Source of the DNA: Acidimicrobiales bacterium
Lineage (GTDB): Bacteria; Actinomycetota; Acidimicrobiia; Acidimicrobiales; JAHEJN01
Direction of reading: 5' to 3'
DNA length: 45,997 nt
NCBI GenBank assembly: GCA_024638845.1
Contig: JAHEJN010000015.1
Span: 1-45,997, forward strand
Part shown: positions 24,814-32,765 of the stretch, piece after piece
Position numbering within the stretch: position 1 is the stretch's first letter
Layout of the letters: each line of letters begins with the position of its first letter
Notes under the pieces: model-generated
Told to the model about the DNA's origin: nothing
What the model saw: the letters and a program-made list of their open reading frames with translations, nothing else
The model's database searches: none
Position numbers and translations under genes: made by a program

Positions 24814-25720
24814 GGTTCTGCTCCATCAACCACCACAGCAGGCCACGGGCAGAGTGCATCCGGTTCTCGGCCTGGGGGAACACGCGGCTGAACGGCGCCT
24901 CGAGCGCCTCCCGGCTCACTTCCTGGCCGTCGTGGGCCGGGAGGCAGTGCATGAGGATGGCACCGGTGGCGGCCCGGCCCATCAGCGCCGAGTCGACGGT
25001 GTAGCCGGCGAAGGCGTCGAGCTTCTGTTTCGTCTCGGCCTCTTCGCCCATGCTCACCCACACGTCGGTGTACACGGCGTCGGCCCCGCTCACCGCGGCA
25101 CCCGGATCGGTGGTGACGAACGGCTCGACGCCGCTGGCTCGGATGCGATCGAGGTCTTCGTCGGCGAAGGCGTAGCCGGCCGGACTGGCGATACGGAAAC
25201 CCATACCCGCCATTCCGCAGGCGATGCCGAGCGACCGCGCCACGTTGTTCGGGTCGCCGACGTAGGCGACCGAACGCCCCTCGAGGTCGCCGAACTCCTG
25301 ACGAACCGTGAGCAGGTCGGCCAGAGCCTGCAACGGATGGGAGGCATCCGACAGCATGTTCACCACGCCGGTAGCAACACCGTGACCGTCGATGGCCGCC
25401 GCCATCCGCTCGCAGCTGCTGTGGCGGAACACCCTCGCACCGATCACGGCGTAGTAGCCGGCGAACACGCGAGCGACATCCTCGATGCTCTCGCGCTGGT
25501 CGAGCCCCACCTCGCTGGGTTGGATGTACACGGGGTGGCCGCCGAGCTGCACCACCGCCATCTCCATCGAGTTGCGGGTCCGCGCCGACGGCTTCTCGAA
25601 CAGCAGCGCGACGCCCTTGCCGGCCAGGACCGGCGGCGGAGACGCATCGGCCGCCCTCGCCAGCACGTCGGCCAGTTCCTCGGGGGCGAGATCGTCGATC
25701 TCGAGCACGTGTCGGGTCAT
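24806..25720 (-). CDS. argF: Ornithine carbamoyltransferase
   Basis: The protein has 304 residues. The carbamoyl-phosphate site is present as FEKPSARTRNS, the usual S-T-R-T-R being S-A-R-T-R. HPLQALADLLT and the ornithine-site HCLPAH are intact. It makes citrulline from ornithine and carbamoyl phosphate. The ATG overlaps the argD stop (ATGA). Confidence 0.97.
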   Translation of the reverse strand: MTRHVLEIDDLAPEELADVLARAADASPPPVLAGKGVALLFEKPSARTRNSMEMAVVQLGGHPVYIQPSEVGLDQRESIEDVARVFAGYYAVIGARVFRHSSCERMAAAIDGHGVATGVVNMLSDASHPLQALADLLTVRQEFGDLEGRSVAYVGDPNNVARSLGIACGMAGMGFRIASPAGYAFADEDLDRIRASGVEPFVTTDPGAAVSGADAVYTDVWVSMGEEAETKQKLDAFAGYTVDSALMGRAATGAILMHCLPAHDGQEVSREALEAPFSRVFPQAENRMHSARGLLWWLMEQNHG

Positions 25721-26913
25721 GCGGGTACCTCCGTGGTGTCCAGCACGTCGCCGAGCAGCGCCATGGCTTCCTCGACTTCGTCGGCGCTGGTGGTGAGGGG
25801 CGGGGTCAATCGCAATGCGGTGGGCGTGATGGGATTCACGAGCAGCCCGCTGGTGGCCGCTCGGGTGGCGACCGCCTTGGCGATGGGACCGTCGAGCTCG
25901 ACGGCCAGCATCCCACCCATCCCCCGCACGCTCTCCGCGTGCGGGAGCTCGGCGAGCGCGCCGGCGAGCTGGTTGCCGAGGGAACGGGCCCGGCCGACGA
26001 TGTCGTCGCGCTCCATGATCTCGAGCACCTTGCGGGCGGCGGCGGTGGCGAGCGGGTTCCCCCCGAAGGTGCTGCCGTGATCACCTGCTTCGAGACAGGC
26101 TGCGACCTCGCGTTTCGCCCAGACCGCCGCGATCGGAAAGCCGTTGCCGAGGGCCTTGGCCAGGCACACCACATCGGGCTGGACGTCGTAGTGCTGGTAG
26201 GCGAACCATTCGCCGGTGCGGCACAGGCCGGTCTGCACCTCGTCGACCATGAACAGCAGGTCGCGCTCGTCGGCCAGGGCGCGGGCGGCAGCCATGAAGG
26301 CGAGCGAGCTGGGCCAGACGCCACCTTCGCCCTGGACGGGTTCGAGATGGATGGCTGCGGTGGAATCCGTGAGGGCAACGGCGAGCGCGTCGGCGTCGTC
26401 GCGGGCGACGTGGGAGAAGCCCTCGGGCATGGGGGCGAAGGGCTCGTGCTTGTCGGGCTGGCCACAGGCGGCGAGCGCCGCGAGAGTGCGTCCGTGGAAG
26501 GAACCGAAGGTCGTGACCACGCCGAACCGGCCGTGACCCGCCCACTTGCGGGCGAGCTTGAAGGCGAACTCGTTGGCTTCGGCCCCCGAGTTGCAGAAGA
26601 AGACCTGTCCTCCGCCCCCGAGATGGCGATCGATGGTCATGGCCACGGGAGCGGCGTGTTCGGTGGCCCACAGGTTCGAGACCTGCACGAGCTTGTTGGC
26701 CTGGACGGTGATGGCCTCGGCCACCTCGGGGTTCGCGTGCCCCAGCGACTGCACGGCGAGGCCGCCGACGAAGTCGAGGTAGCGCTTGCCGGTGTTGTCC
26801 CACACCTCGGTGCCACTGCCTTCGACGAGCAGGATCGACGGCGCGCCGTAGTTGGGCATGAGCGGGCAGTGGTCGAGACTCGACGGAGCCGCCATGGCGT
26901 CGGCGTGGGTCAT
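25717..26913 (-). CDS. argD: Acetylornithine aminotransferase
   Basis: The protein has 398 residues, a class-III PLP aminotransferase. FCNSGAEANEFAFKLARKW, VDEVQTGLCRTGEWFAYQHY and the PLP Lys region LAKALGNGFPIAAVWAKREV (Schiff-base Lys in AKALGNG) are present, with STFGGNPL near the C-terminal half. It converts N-acetylglutamate semialdehyde to N-acetylornithine. The ATG overlaps the argB stop. Confidence 0.97.
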   Translation of the reverse strand: MTHADAMAAPSSLDHCPLMPNYGAPSILLVEGSGTEVWDNTGKRYLDFVGGLAVQSLGHANPEVAEAITVQANKLVQVSNLWATEHAAPVAMTIDRHLGGGGQVFFCNSGAEANEFAFKLARKWAGHGRFGVVTTFGSFHGRTLAALAACGQPDKHEPFAPMPEGFSHVARDDADALAVALTDSTAAIHLEPVQGEGGVWPSSLAFMAAARALADERDLLFMVDEVQTGLCRTGEWFAYQHYDVQPDVVCLAKALGNGFPIAAVWAKREVAACLEAGDHGSTFGGNPLATAAARKVLEIMERDDIVGRARSLGNQLAGALAELPHAESVRGMGGMLAVELDGPIAKAVATRAATSGLLVNPITPTALRLTPPLTTSADEVEEAMALLGDVLDTTEVPA

Positions 26914-27797
26914 GTCACGGGCTCCTGGGTGATCATGGTTCCGATTCCTGCATCGGTGAACAGCTCGAGCAGCAGCACGTGCGGTACCCGACCGTCGAGC
27001 AGGTGCGCGCTGTGGGCCCCGGCCTTCACCGCCTCGATGGCCGCACCGACCTTGGGGATCATGCCCCCGGCGATGGTGCCTTCGGCGATGTAGGCCTCGA
27101 GCTCTGCGACCGTGGCCCTGGCGACGATGCTCGCAGGATCGTCGACATCGAACAGGAGCCCCGGTACGTCGGTGAGGTAGACGACCTTCTCGGCGTCGAG
27201 GGCCCCCGCGAGCGCGCCCGCAACCGTGTCGGCGTTGATGTTGTAGGCCTGGCCGTCACCGCCGGAACCGATCGTGCTCACCACCGGGATGAGATCCTCG
27301 GTGAGCAACCGTTCGACGATGCCCGGGTTCACCGACTCGACGTCGCCGACGAAACCGAGCTCGGGGTCGCGGGCGACGGCCTTGATCAGGCCCCCGTCCT
27401 CCCCGCTCAGGCCCACGGCAAGTGCACCGTGCACGTTGATCGAGCCGACGATGTCGCGGCCGACCTTGCCCACCAGCACCATGCGAGCCACGTCGAGCGT
27501 CTCGGCGTCGGTGACGCGGAGGCCGTCGATGAACTGCGACTCCTTCCCGAGCCGGGCGAGGAGCCCACCGATCTGGGGCCCGCCGCCGTGAACGACAACG
27601 GGTTTGAGGCCGACGGAGCGCAACAAGACGATGTCCTCGGCGAAGGTGGCCGACAGCTCGGGATCGACCATGGCGTTGCCGCCGAGTTTGACGACGACGA
27701 CCGCGCCGCGGAAGCGCTGGATGTAGGGCAGCGCCTCGATGAGCGCGTGGGCCCGTTGTTCGGGCTTGAAGCCGCGGCCGTCGGCGATTCCGATCAT
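26910..27797 (-). CDS. argB: Acetylglutamate kinase
   Basis: The protein has 295 residues. The phosphate-binding VVKLGGNAMVDPE, VVHGGGPQIG, the substrate region FIDGLRVTDAETLDVARMVL and GGMIPKVGAA are typical of the arginine-sensitive N-acetylglutamate kinases. It phosphorylates N-acetylglutamate and is commonly the feedback-controlled step; the N-terminal helix linked to arginine sensitivity is present (residues about 10-28, EQRAHALIEALPYIQRF). The ATG overlaps the argJ stop (ATGA). Confidence 0.97.
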   Translation of the reverse strand: MIGIADGRGFKPEQRAHALIEALPYIQRFRGAVVVVKLGGNAMVDPELSATFAEDIVLLRSVGLKPVVVHGGGPQIGGLLARLGKESQFIDGLRVTDAETLDVARMVLVGKVGRDIVGSINVHGALAVGLSGEDGGLIKAVARDPELGFVGDVESVNPGIVERLLTEDLIPVVSTIGSGGDGQAYNINADTVAGALAGALDAEKVVYLTDVPGLLFDVDDPASIVARATVAELEAYIAEGTIAGGMIPKVGAAIEAVKAGAHSAHLLDGRVPHVLLLELFTDAGIGTMITQEPVT

Positions 27798-29023
27798 GAG
27801 CGATACCCCGCGTTGATGTCGATGTAGCCGTGAGTCAGATCGCACGTCCAGACGGTTGCGGCCCCGTCGCCGATGGCGACGTCGACGGTGATGTCGACCT
27901 CGTCGCCTTGCAGGTGCACCGTGGCGTGGGCCTCGGAGTAGTCGGGGTGGACCACGCCCTGGCTGGCGACCAGCTGCGGGCCGATGTGGATGGTGAGCGC
28001 ATCGCGGTCGGCTCGCTGACCGGCCTTGCCGACGGCCATCACGATGCGCCCCCAGTTGGCGTCCTCGGCGGCGAGCGCCGTCTTCACGAGCGGGGAGTTG
28101 GCGATCGACAACGCGATCCGCTTCGCCGCCATCTCGTGCTCGGCGCCGGTCACCGTGACGGTCACGAACTTGGTGGCGCCCTCGCCGTCGCGCACGACCT
28201 GATGGGCAAGATCGACCAGGACGGTGTCGAGCGCGGCGCGAAACGCCGTGTAACCCGGAGAGTCGACGACCCCTGCGTGGGCACCGTCGGCCCCGGTGGC
28301 GAAGGCGAGCACGGTGTCGCTGGTCGAGGTGTCGGAATCGACGGTGATGCGGTTGAAGCTGCGTTCGACCGATGCGTTCAGCGCCGCCTGCAACAACGGC
28401 GCCGGCACCTCGAGATCGGTGAAGACGAACGCCAACATCGTGGCCATGTCGGGCGCGATCATGCCGCTGCCCTTGGCGATGCCGACCACGACCGCATCGG
28501 TGCCGGCTATGGCGGCGACGGCTCCCTTGGCGAAGGTGTCGGTGGTGCGTATCGCGTCGGCAGCTGCGTGCCAGGTGTCGGGGCCCGATGCTGTCAGGCC
28601 GGCGACAAGTGCCGGGAGGGCGGCGGCGAGGGTGGCGTCGGGCAGCGTCTCGCCGATCACGCCGGTGGAGGCGAGGAAGACGTCGTCGGGCCGGACATTC
28701 AGCTCCGATGCGACGGTCTCCGCCGTCAGCTGTGCCGACGTCTCGCCGGCCCGCCCGGTGAAGGCGTTGGCGTTCCCGGAGTTGCAGACGATGGCGCGTG
28801 CCGTTCCGTTCGGCAGGACGCGTTGGCACCATTCGACGGGAGCACTGGCGCACAGCGACTGGGTGAACACACCCGCCGTTGTCGTGCCTTCGACCACCTC
28901 GGCCAGGAACAGATCGGCCCTCTTGTGATACCGCAGGCCGGCCGCGTGCGCGGCGAGCCGCACCCCGGCAACCGCCGGGAGCTCCGGAAACTTCTCGGGG
29001 GCAAGCGGCGAGACGGCGCTCAT
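27794..29023 (-). CDS. argJ: Bifunctional ornithine acetyltransferase / N-acetylglutamate synthase
   Basis: The protein has 409 residues. The self-cleavage site is in KGSGMIAPDMATMLAF, where the Thr of MATM becomes the nucleophile of the beta chain. CNSGNANAFTG and the C-terminal ending DLTHGYIDINAGYRS are typical. It recycles the acetyl group from acetylornithine to glutamate. I chose the ATG at 29023, which overlaps the argC stop (ATGA) and gives the family N terminus; a longer form reaching 29149 would overlap argC. Whether it also uses acetyl-CoA cannot be read from sequence. Confidence 0.97.
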   Translation of the reverse strand: MSAVSPLAPEKFPELPAVAGVRLAAHAAGLRYHKRADLFLAEVVEGTTTAGVFTQSLCASAPVEWCQRVLPNGTARAIVCNSGNANAFTGRAGETSAQLTAETVASELNVRPDDVFLASTGVIGETLPDATLAAALPALVAGLTASGPDTWHAAADAIRTTDTFAKGAVAAIAGTDAVVVGIAKGSGMIAPDMATMLAFVFTDLEVPAPLLQAALNASVERSFNRITVDSDTSTSDTVLAFATGADGAHAGVVDSPGYTAFRAALDTVLVDLAHQVVRDGEGATKFVTVTVTGAEHEMAAKRIALSIANSPLVKTALAAEDANWGRIVMAVGKAGQRADRDALTIHIGPQLVASQGVVHPDYSEAHATVHLQGDEVDITVDVAIGDGAATVWTCDLTHGYIDINAGYRS

Positions 29024-30051
29024 GGCCACAGTCCCGCCAACGGCAGACCCATGGTCTCGTCGAGGCCGAGCGCAAGGTTCGCGTTCTGTATGGCCTGGCC
29101 GCTCGCGCCCTTGACCAGGTTGTCGAGAGCGCCGATGGCCACCACCCAACCGGTGCGATCGTCGACCCGGGCGGTCACGTGAGCGGTGTTCGATCCGAGA
29201 GTGGCTTTGGTGTGGGGTGGATCGTCGGTGACGACCACGAAGGGTTCGTCTGCGTAGGACTCGTCGAGGAGCGCGAACAACGCATCGCCGGTGACCTGGC
29301 CGATCGCTCGCCCGTAGCAGGTCGCCAGGATGCCGCGATTCATCGGCGCCAGGTGAGGGGTGAACAGCACTTCGACCTCCTCACCGACGTGATCGGCCAG
29401 CGCCTGCTCGATCTCGGGGGTGTGACGGTGGTCGAGCAGCCCGTAGGCGGCAAAGTCCTCGTCGACCGCACAGAACGCCGTGTTCTCCTTGAGCGACCGC
29501 CCGGCGCCGGAGACCCCGCTGACGGCGTCGACGATGATCCCCGTCGGCTCGATCACTCCGGCCTCGAGCAGGGGGGCCAACGCGAGGACGGCCGTGGTGA
29601 CATAGCAGCCGGGCGAAGCGATGAGCTCGGCACCGGCCAGATCGTCACGGAAGAGCTCGGGGAGTCCGAAGACGAAGTCGTCGAGCAGCTCGGGATGGGG
29701 GTGCTCGGTGCCGTACCACGTCGGATAGAGGCGGGGATCGTGGAGCCGGAAGTCGGCGCTCAGGTCGACGATGTGACCCACGGTGCCTCGTACTGCAACG
29801 GCGGCCTCGGCCGCCGCACCGTGCGGCAGGCCGAGGAAGATCAGATCGAGGCCGTCGCAATCGCTCGGCTCGAAGGGCGTGTACTTCAGGTTGCCGTAGG
29901 CGCCGGCCAGGCTCGGGTACAGGTCCGCTACCGGCCGCCCAGCCTGAGTCTCGCCGGTGGCAACCGCCACGTCGAGCCCCGGATGGTCGGCACACAGCCG
30001 CATGAGCTCGGCCCCCGTGTAGCCCGAAGCGCCGACGATTCCGATTCTCAT
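29020..30051 (-). CDS. argC: N-acetyl-gamma-glutamyl-phosphate reductase
   Basis: The protein has 343 residues. The NADP motif GIVGASGYTGAELMRLC, the catalytic Cys in ASPGCYVT and the HRHTPEI region are intact. It reduces N-acetylglutamyl phosphate to the semialdehyde and opens the argCJBDFRGH operon. The ATG has no ribosome binding site but a TAGAGT -10 box 6 nt upstream, so translation is probably leaderless. Confidence 0.97.
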   Translation of the reverse strand: MRIGIVGASGYTGAELMRLCADHPGLDVAVATGETQAGRPVADLYPSLAGAYGNLKYTPFEPSDCDGLDLIFLGLPHGAAAEAAVAVRGTVGHIVDLSADFRLHDPRLYPTWYGTEHPHPELLDDFVFGLPELFRDDLAGAELIASPGCYVTTAVLALAPLLEAGVIEPTGIIVDAVSGVSGAGRSLKENTAFCAVDEDFAAYGLLDHRHTPEIEQALADHVGEEVEVLFTPHLAPMNRGILATCYGRAIGQVTGDALFALLDESYADEPFVVVTDDPPHTKATLGSNTAHVTARVDDRTGWVVAIGALDNLVKGASGQAIQNANLALGLDETMGLPLAGLWP

Positions 30052-30057
30052 CTGGGC

Positions 30058-30085
30058 ACTCTACCCGCTCTGCATGTTTATTCAA
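30058..30085 (-). promoter_or_regulatory. Leaderless promoter of the arg operon
   Basis: On the minus strand: -35 TTGAAT (30085-30080), 16-bp spacer, -10 TAGAGT (30063-30058), then 6 nt to the argC ATG. Each box matches four of six consensus bases. Confidence 0.55.
30071..30084 (-). promoter_or_regulatory. ARG box (ArgR operator)
   Basis: TGCATGTTTATTCA on the plus strand is the ARG-box palindrome TGNAT-N4-ATTCA with one imperfect position. It overlaps the -35 box of argC, so ArgR-arginine would block RNA polymerase. A weaker second half-site may follow at 30090-30100 but I would not call it. Confidence 0.65.
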
Positions 30086-30124
30086 CGCTGTGTATCCAAT
30101 GGAGCCACCGCGACGCCGCAGGAT

Positions 30125-30157
30125 CCCACTGCCCGGCCACGTCGGCCGGGCAGTGGG
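30125..30157 (-). terminator. Long GC hairpin terminator
   Basis: A perfect 14-bp stem (CCCACTGCCCGGCC with its complement) encloses a 5-nt loop, starting 6 nt after the stop of the 30164-31750 gene. There is no T-run, as often in actinobacteria. It separates that gene from the argC promoter downstream. Confidence 0.7.
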
Positions 30158-30163
30158 TCGAGC

Positions 30164-31750
30164 TCACGACACGTCGGCCGTCTCCCTCGACGTGCGGATC
30201 CCGGCTCGCTTGGCGCCTCGCGTCTTCGCGGCGCCGTTCTTCGACCGACCGGCCTTGCCGGGTGATACGGCTCCGAGCTTGCCCGCGATCGCTTGCGCCG
30301 ACTCCAGCGACGCCTCGCAATCGGCCAACAGCCGCTTGGCCGCCCGCGGCACCGCAGCGGCGATCGCCTCGTCGATGACCTCGAGCTTGTCCGCCGCACG
30401 CAGTACCCCCGACCGGATGTCGAATCGGTCCTGAAGATCGGCCATGGCCTCGGCGATGACGACGTCCTCGAGTGGCAGCTCCGACCGCGGCGGGCCCGCC
30501 TCGCCGACCACCGCCGTACGTACCGCAATGGGCAGGTGCTCGAACAACCAGGCCCGCACCAGACACTGTGGAGCCCAACGCCCGAGAGCATCACGAACGA
30601 TCGGTACCAGCGTGCGGAGAGGCAACTCGGCCAAGCGGTGCTCGAAGATGATGTTCTCGTGCAGGGCCAGCCAGAACACACCATTGCGCATGCCGGCTTG
30701 TTTGGCCGCCGGAGCCAGCCACGCCGCCACGTTCTGGTAGTACGACGTGATGTCGCGGTAGTCGGTGCCCGCCGGGTTGAAGCCGGTCAGGTTGATGTCG
30801 AACCAGTGATGCCAGGTGGAGTCGGCCACGATCCGACCGGTGGCGACGCCGTGGCCGTCGTAGGCGCCGATCACCGGGAACTCCGTGCCGGCGTTGTCTG
30901 CCGAGGGATCGATGATCCGACCCCATGCCACCACCTGGGGCTGGGCCTGATACGAGCCGGCTTTGGGCCAGTCGCTCACCGGGAAGGTGGTGGGGATCGT
31001 CACCTGGCCTTCGTGTTGATGGTCGGGAAGCTTCTTCAACACCCCGTGCTCGGCGCACAGAAGTGGGTGCGGCGACCGCTTCAGCTGGACGAATCCGCCA
31101 CCGAGGGAGTAGTGGTTCGTGTACCTCGGCCGAATCACCTGCGGAGTCGAGTCCGACTGTTCGCCGAACGCGAAATCGCCGTCGGCATTGGCATCGCGAA
31201 TCGTGGTGTTCCACACGGGGTGGGCCGCAGCCGGCGCCGGATACATGCGCAGATCCTTGACGCGTTTCACCGCGCCCGACAGGCCCCGCCCGAGACTCGC
31301 GTGATCGCCCGTCGTCAGGACCCCTCCCCCACCGTCCATGAACGCCTCGAGCGTTGTGACTTCTGCCGCGCTCAAGAGACCGACATCGCTCGAGATGCCG
31401 AACAGCCAGACCTCGTCGAAGGTGTCGAGGTTCAGATCCGTCAGCGTCACGTTGTCCTGATCGGCCGCCAGGTCGCTGTAGCGGTTCGCAGTGGTCACCA
31501 CGAACTGGGCCCACGGCCACGGGTCCGAGGTGACGGCGCCGATCACATGTTGGAGGCCGTGGAACGACCCGCCGTCGAACGACGCGCCGTCCATGTACAT
31601 GAGGATCCGCACCTTCTGTGGTCGCTTCCACCACAACCGGTTCAGCTCGAGGTCTTCGGGTCGCCAGTCGACCCGCTTGGGCAACTCGGGGAATCGGGGA
31701 ACCGGGGGGAAGTCCGGATCCACGGGATTGGGGGTGAAGAAGTCCGCCAT
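30164..31750 (-). CDS. Large cytoplasmic protein with GATase-like N-terminal region and basic tail
   Basis: The protein has 528 residues and no signal peptide or TM helix. I do not recognise a named family. The N-terminal third (about 45-190) reads like a class-I glutamine-amidotransferase or ThuA-like alpha/beta fold (RILMYMDGASFDGG, DEVWLFGISSDVG, EAFMDGGGGVLTTGDHASLG) but no catalytic Cys is evident. The middle has ATGRIVADSTWHHWFDINL. The last 30 residues are Lys/Arg/Ala-rich (KAGRSKNGAAKTRGAKRAG), like nucleic-acid-binding tails. I chose the ATG at 31750 because AAGGAG precedes it by 6 nt; a GTG at 31780 is in frame. It lies between argC and a divergent ApbE operon, in a segment absent from the usual pheT-argC neighbourhood. 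Confidence 0.75.
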   Translation of the reverse strand: MADFFTPNPVDPDFPPVPRFPELPKRVDWRPEDLELNRLWWKRPQKVRILMYMDGASFDGGSFHGLQHVIGAVTSDPWPWAQFVVTTANRYSDLAADQDNVTLTDLNLDTFDEVWLFGISSDVGLLSAAEVTTLEAFMDGGGGVLTTGDHASLGRGLSGAVKRVKDLRMYPAPAAAHPVWNTTIRDANADGDFAFGEQSDSTPQVIRPRYTNHYSLGGGFVQLKRSPHPLLCAEHGVLKKLPDHQHEGQVTIPTTFPVSDWPKAGSYQAQPQVVAWGRIIDPSADNAGTEFPVIGAYDGHGVATGRIVADSTWHHWFDINLTGFNPAGTDYRDITSYYQNVAAWLAPAAKQAGMRNGVFWLALHENIIFEHRLAELPLRTLVPIVRDALGRWAPQCLVRAWLFEHLPIAVRTAVVGEAGPPRSELPLEDVVIAEAMADLQDRFDIRSGVLRAADKLEVIDEAIAAAVPRAAKRLLADCEASLESAQAIAGKLGAVSPGKAGRSKNGAAKTRGAKRAGIRTSRETADVS

Positions 31751-31944
31751 TTCTGCTCCTTGTCGGGGGTTGTCACTCACCGGACATGAGCGGCGACCGG
31801 CGTTGCTGATACATGCCGCTCACGCAGCGGGCTGGGCCGCCTGGCCCATCGCCGCAGAATTGCCCAAGGTTCGGGCCCATCGAGCCGATGAGGGCACCAA
31901 GACTCGGCCGATCTCGAGGCCCAGCGCCGTACGACCAAGGGACC

Positions 31945-32091
31945 ATGATGGCCAGCCGCCGACTGTTGCTCGCCGTGTTCGCCAGCGTGTTGCTGATCGC
32001 GCTCGCCATCGCGTACGGCGTCCAGACCGGCCTCATCGATCCCGACTACACGGTGACACGGGACGCCACCTCGGAGGGAAACAGCCAGTGA
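31945..32091 (+). CDS. 48-aa single-TM micro-protein
   Basis: After MMASRR one TM helix spans about residues 6-28, and a short polar tail ends DYTVTRDATSEGNSQ. The ribosome binding site AAGGGA lies 4 nt before the double ATG; either Met could start. The stop overlaps the GTG of the Pro-rich protein gene by 4 bases, so it belongs to the ApbE operon. The topology is probably N-in, C-out. The tail contains D-A-T-S, faintly like an ApbE flavinylation site (S/D-G-A-T-x-T/S) but without the Gly, so a role as flavin acceptor is only a speculation. It may instead be a small assembly subunit. Confidence 0.65.
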   Translation: MMASRRLLLAVFASVLLIALAIAYGVQTGLIDPDYTVTRDATSEGNSQ

Positions 32092-32765
32092 AGCGGCCCA
32101 AGCGACGCCACGCCCTGTCGACCCGAACCCTCGCCGCTGGTGGCGCCAGCTCCGCCTTTCTCGCCCTCATGGGGGTGATGGCCGATCAGGAGGCAACCAG
32201 TTCTCTCCAGGCCGCAGGTGACGCTGGACCGAGCCCGGCTCCGGCGTCCGAGGTCGCCCTCGGCGCCATCGGCCGTCTCACGCCGCGCGAAAGCGACCGG
32301 CCCGACTCGGCCGCGATCGAACCGCCGGCGGCTGCGACGCCATCAGTGTCGACGGGCAGCCGTGGCGCTCAGGCCCCGAAACAACCCCGTCCGACGGTGG
32401 TGGTCGACCTGCAGTTCGATTTCGGTGCCGCCCCCTCCGCCGACACGCCGACGGTCCCGCCACCTGTCTCGGCTCCCGCCCAACCGCCGGCCGCACCGTC
32501 CACCCCCAGCGATGCGCCGACCACCGAGCAGTCGCCGGCACCTGTGGCTCCGGCTCCGGCCCCGACCCCGACACCGACACCGATGCCGGCCCAGCCACAG
32601 CCGACGCCGTCGCCGGCCCCGGCCGCGACTCCCGTCCCCACCGCCGCACCGACTCCGGAGCCGACCGCCACGCCCCCGCCCGCCGACCCGACGCCGGCGC
32701 CGGAACCGACGCCGACGCCTCCTCCCCCGACCCCCGACCCGACGCCGACCACCGGTGCCAGCTGA
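32088..32765 (+). CDS. Membrane-anchored proline-rich protein
   Basis: The protein has 225 residues. A basic N terminus (KRPKRRHALSTR) is followed by a weak hydrophobic segment (about 15-32) and then about 190 residues of Pro/Thr/Ala low complexity, with PTPTPTPMPAQPQP-type repeats towards the C-terminal end and no folded domain. The GTG start overlaps the micro-protein stop. The final 11 bases overlap the start of apbE in a different frame. A TM anchor plus long rigid linker ending exactly where a catalytic domain begins looks like the front half of an anchored ApbE. Either a frameshift (real or sequencing) joins them, or the Pro-rich piece is an independent wall-spanning protein. Confidence 0.7.
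   Translation: MKRPKRRHALSTRTLAAGGASSAFLALMGVMADQEATSSLQAAGDAGPSPAPASEVALGAIGRLTPRESDRPDSAAIEPPAAATPSVSTGSRGAQAPKQPRPTVVVDLQFDFGAAPSADTPTVPPPVSAPAQPPAAPSTPSDAPTTEQSPAPVAPAPAPTPTPTPMPAQPQPTPSPAPAATPVPTAAPTPEPTATPPPADPTPAPEPTPTPPPPTPDPTPTTGAS

Noticed and set aside
22972-24891. 639-codon plus-strand open frame opposite argH, argG and argR
   Set aside because: Antisense shadow of three essential-type biosynthetic genes with perfect motifs.
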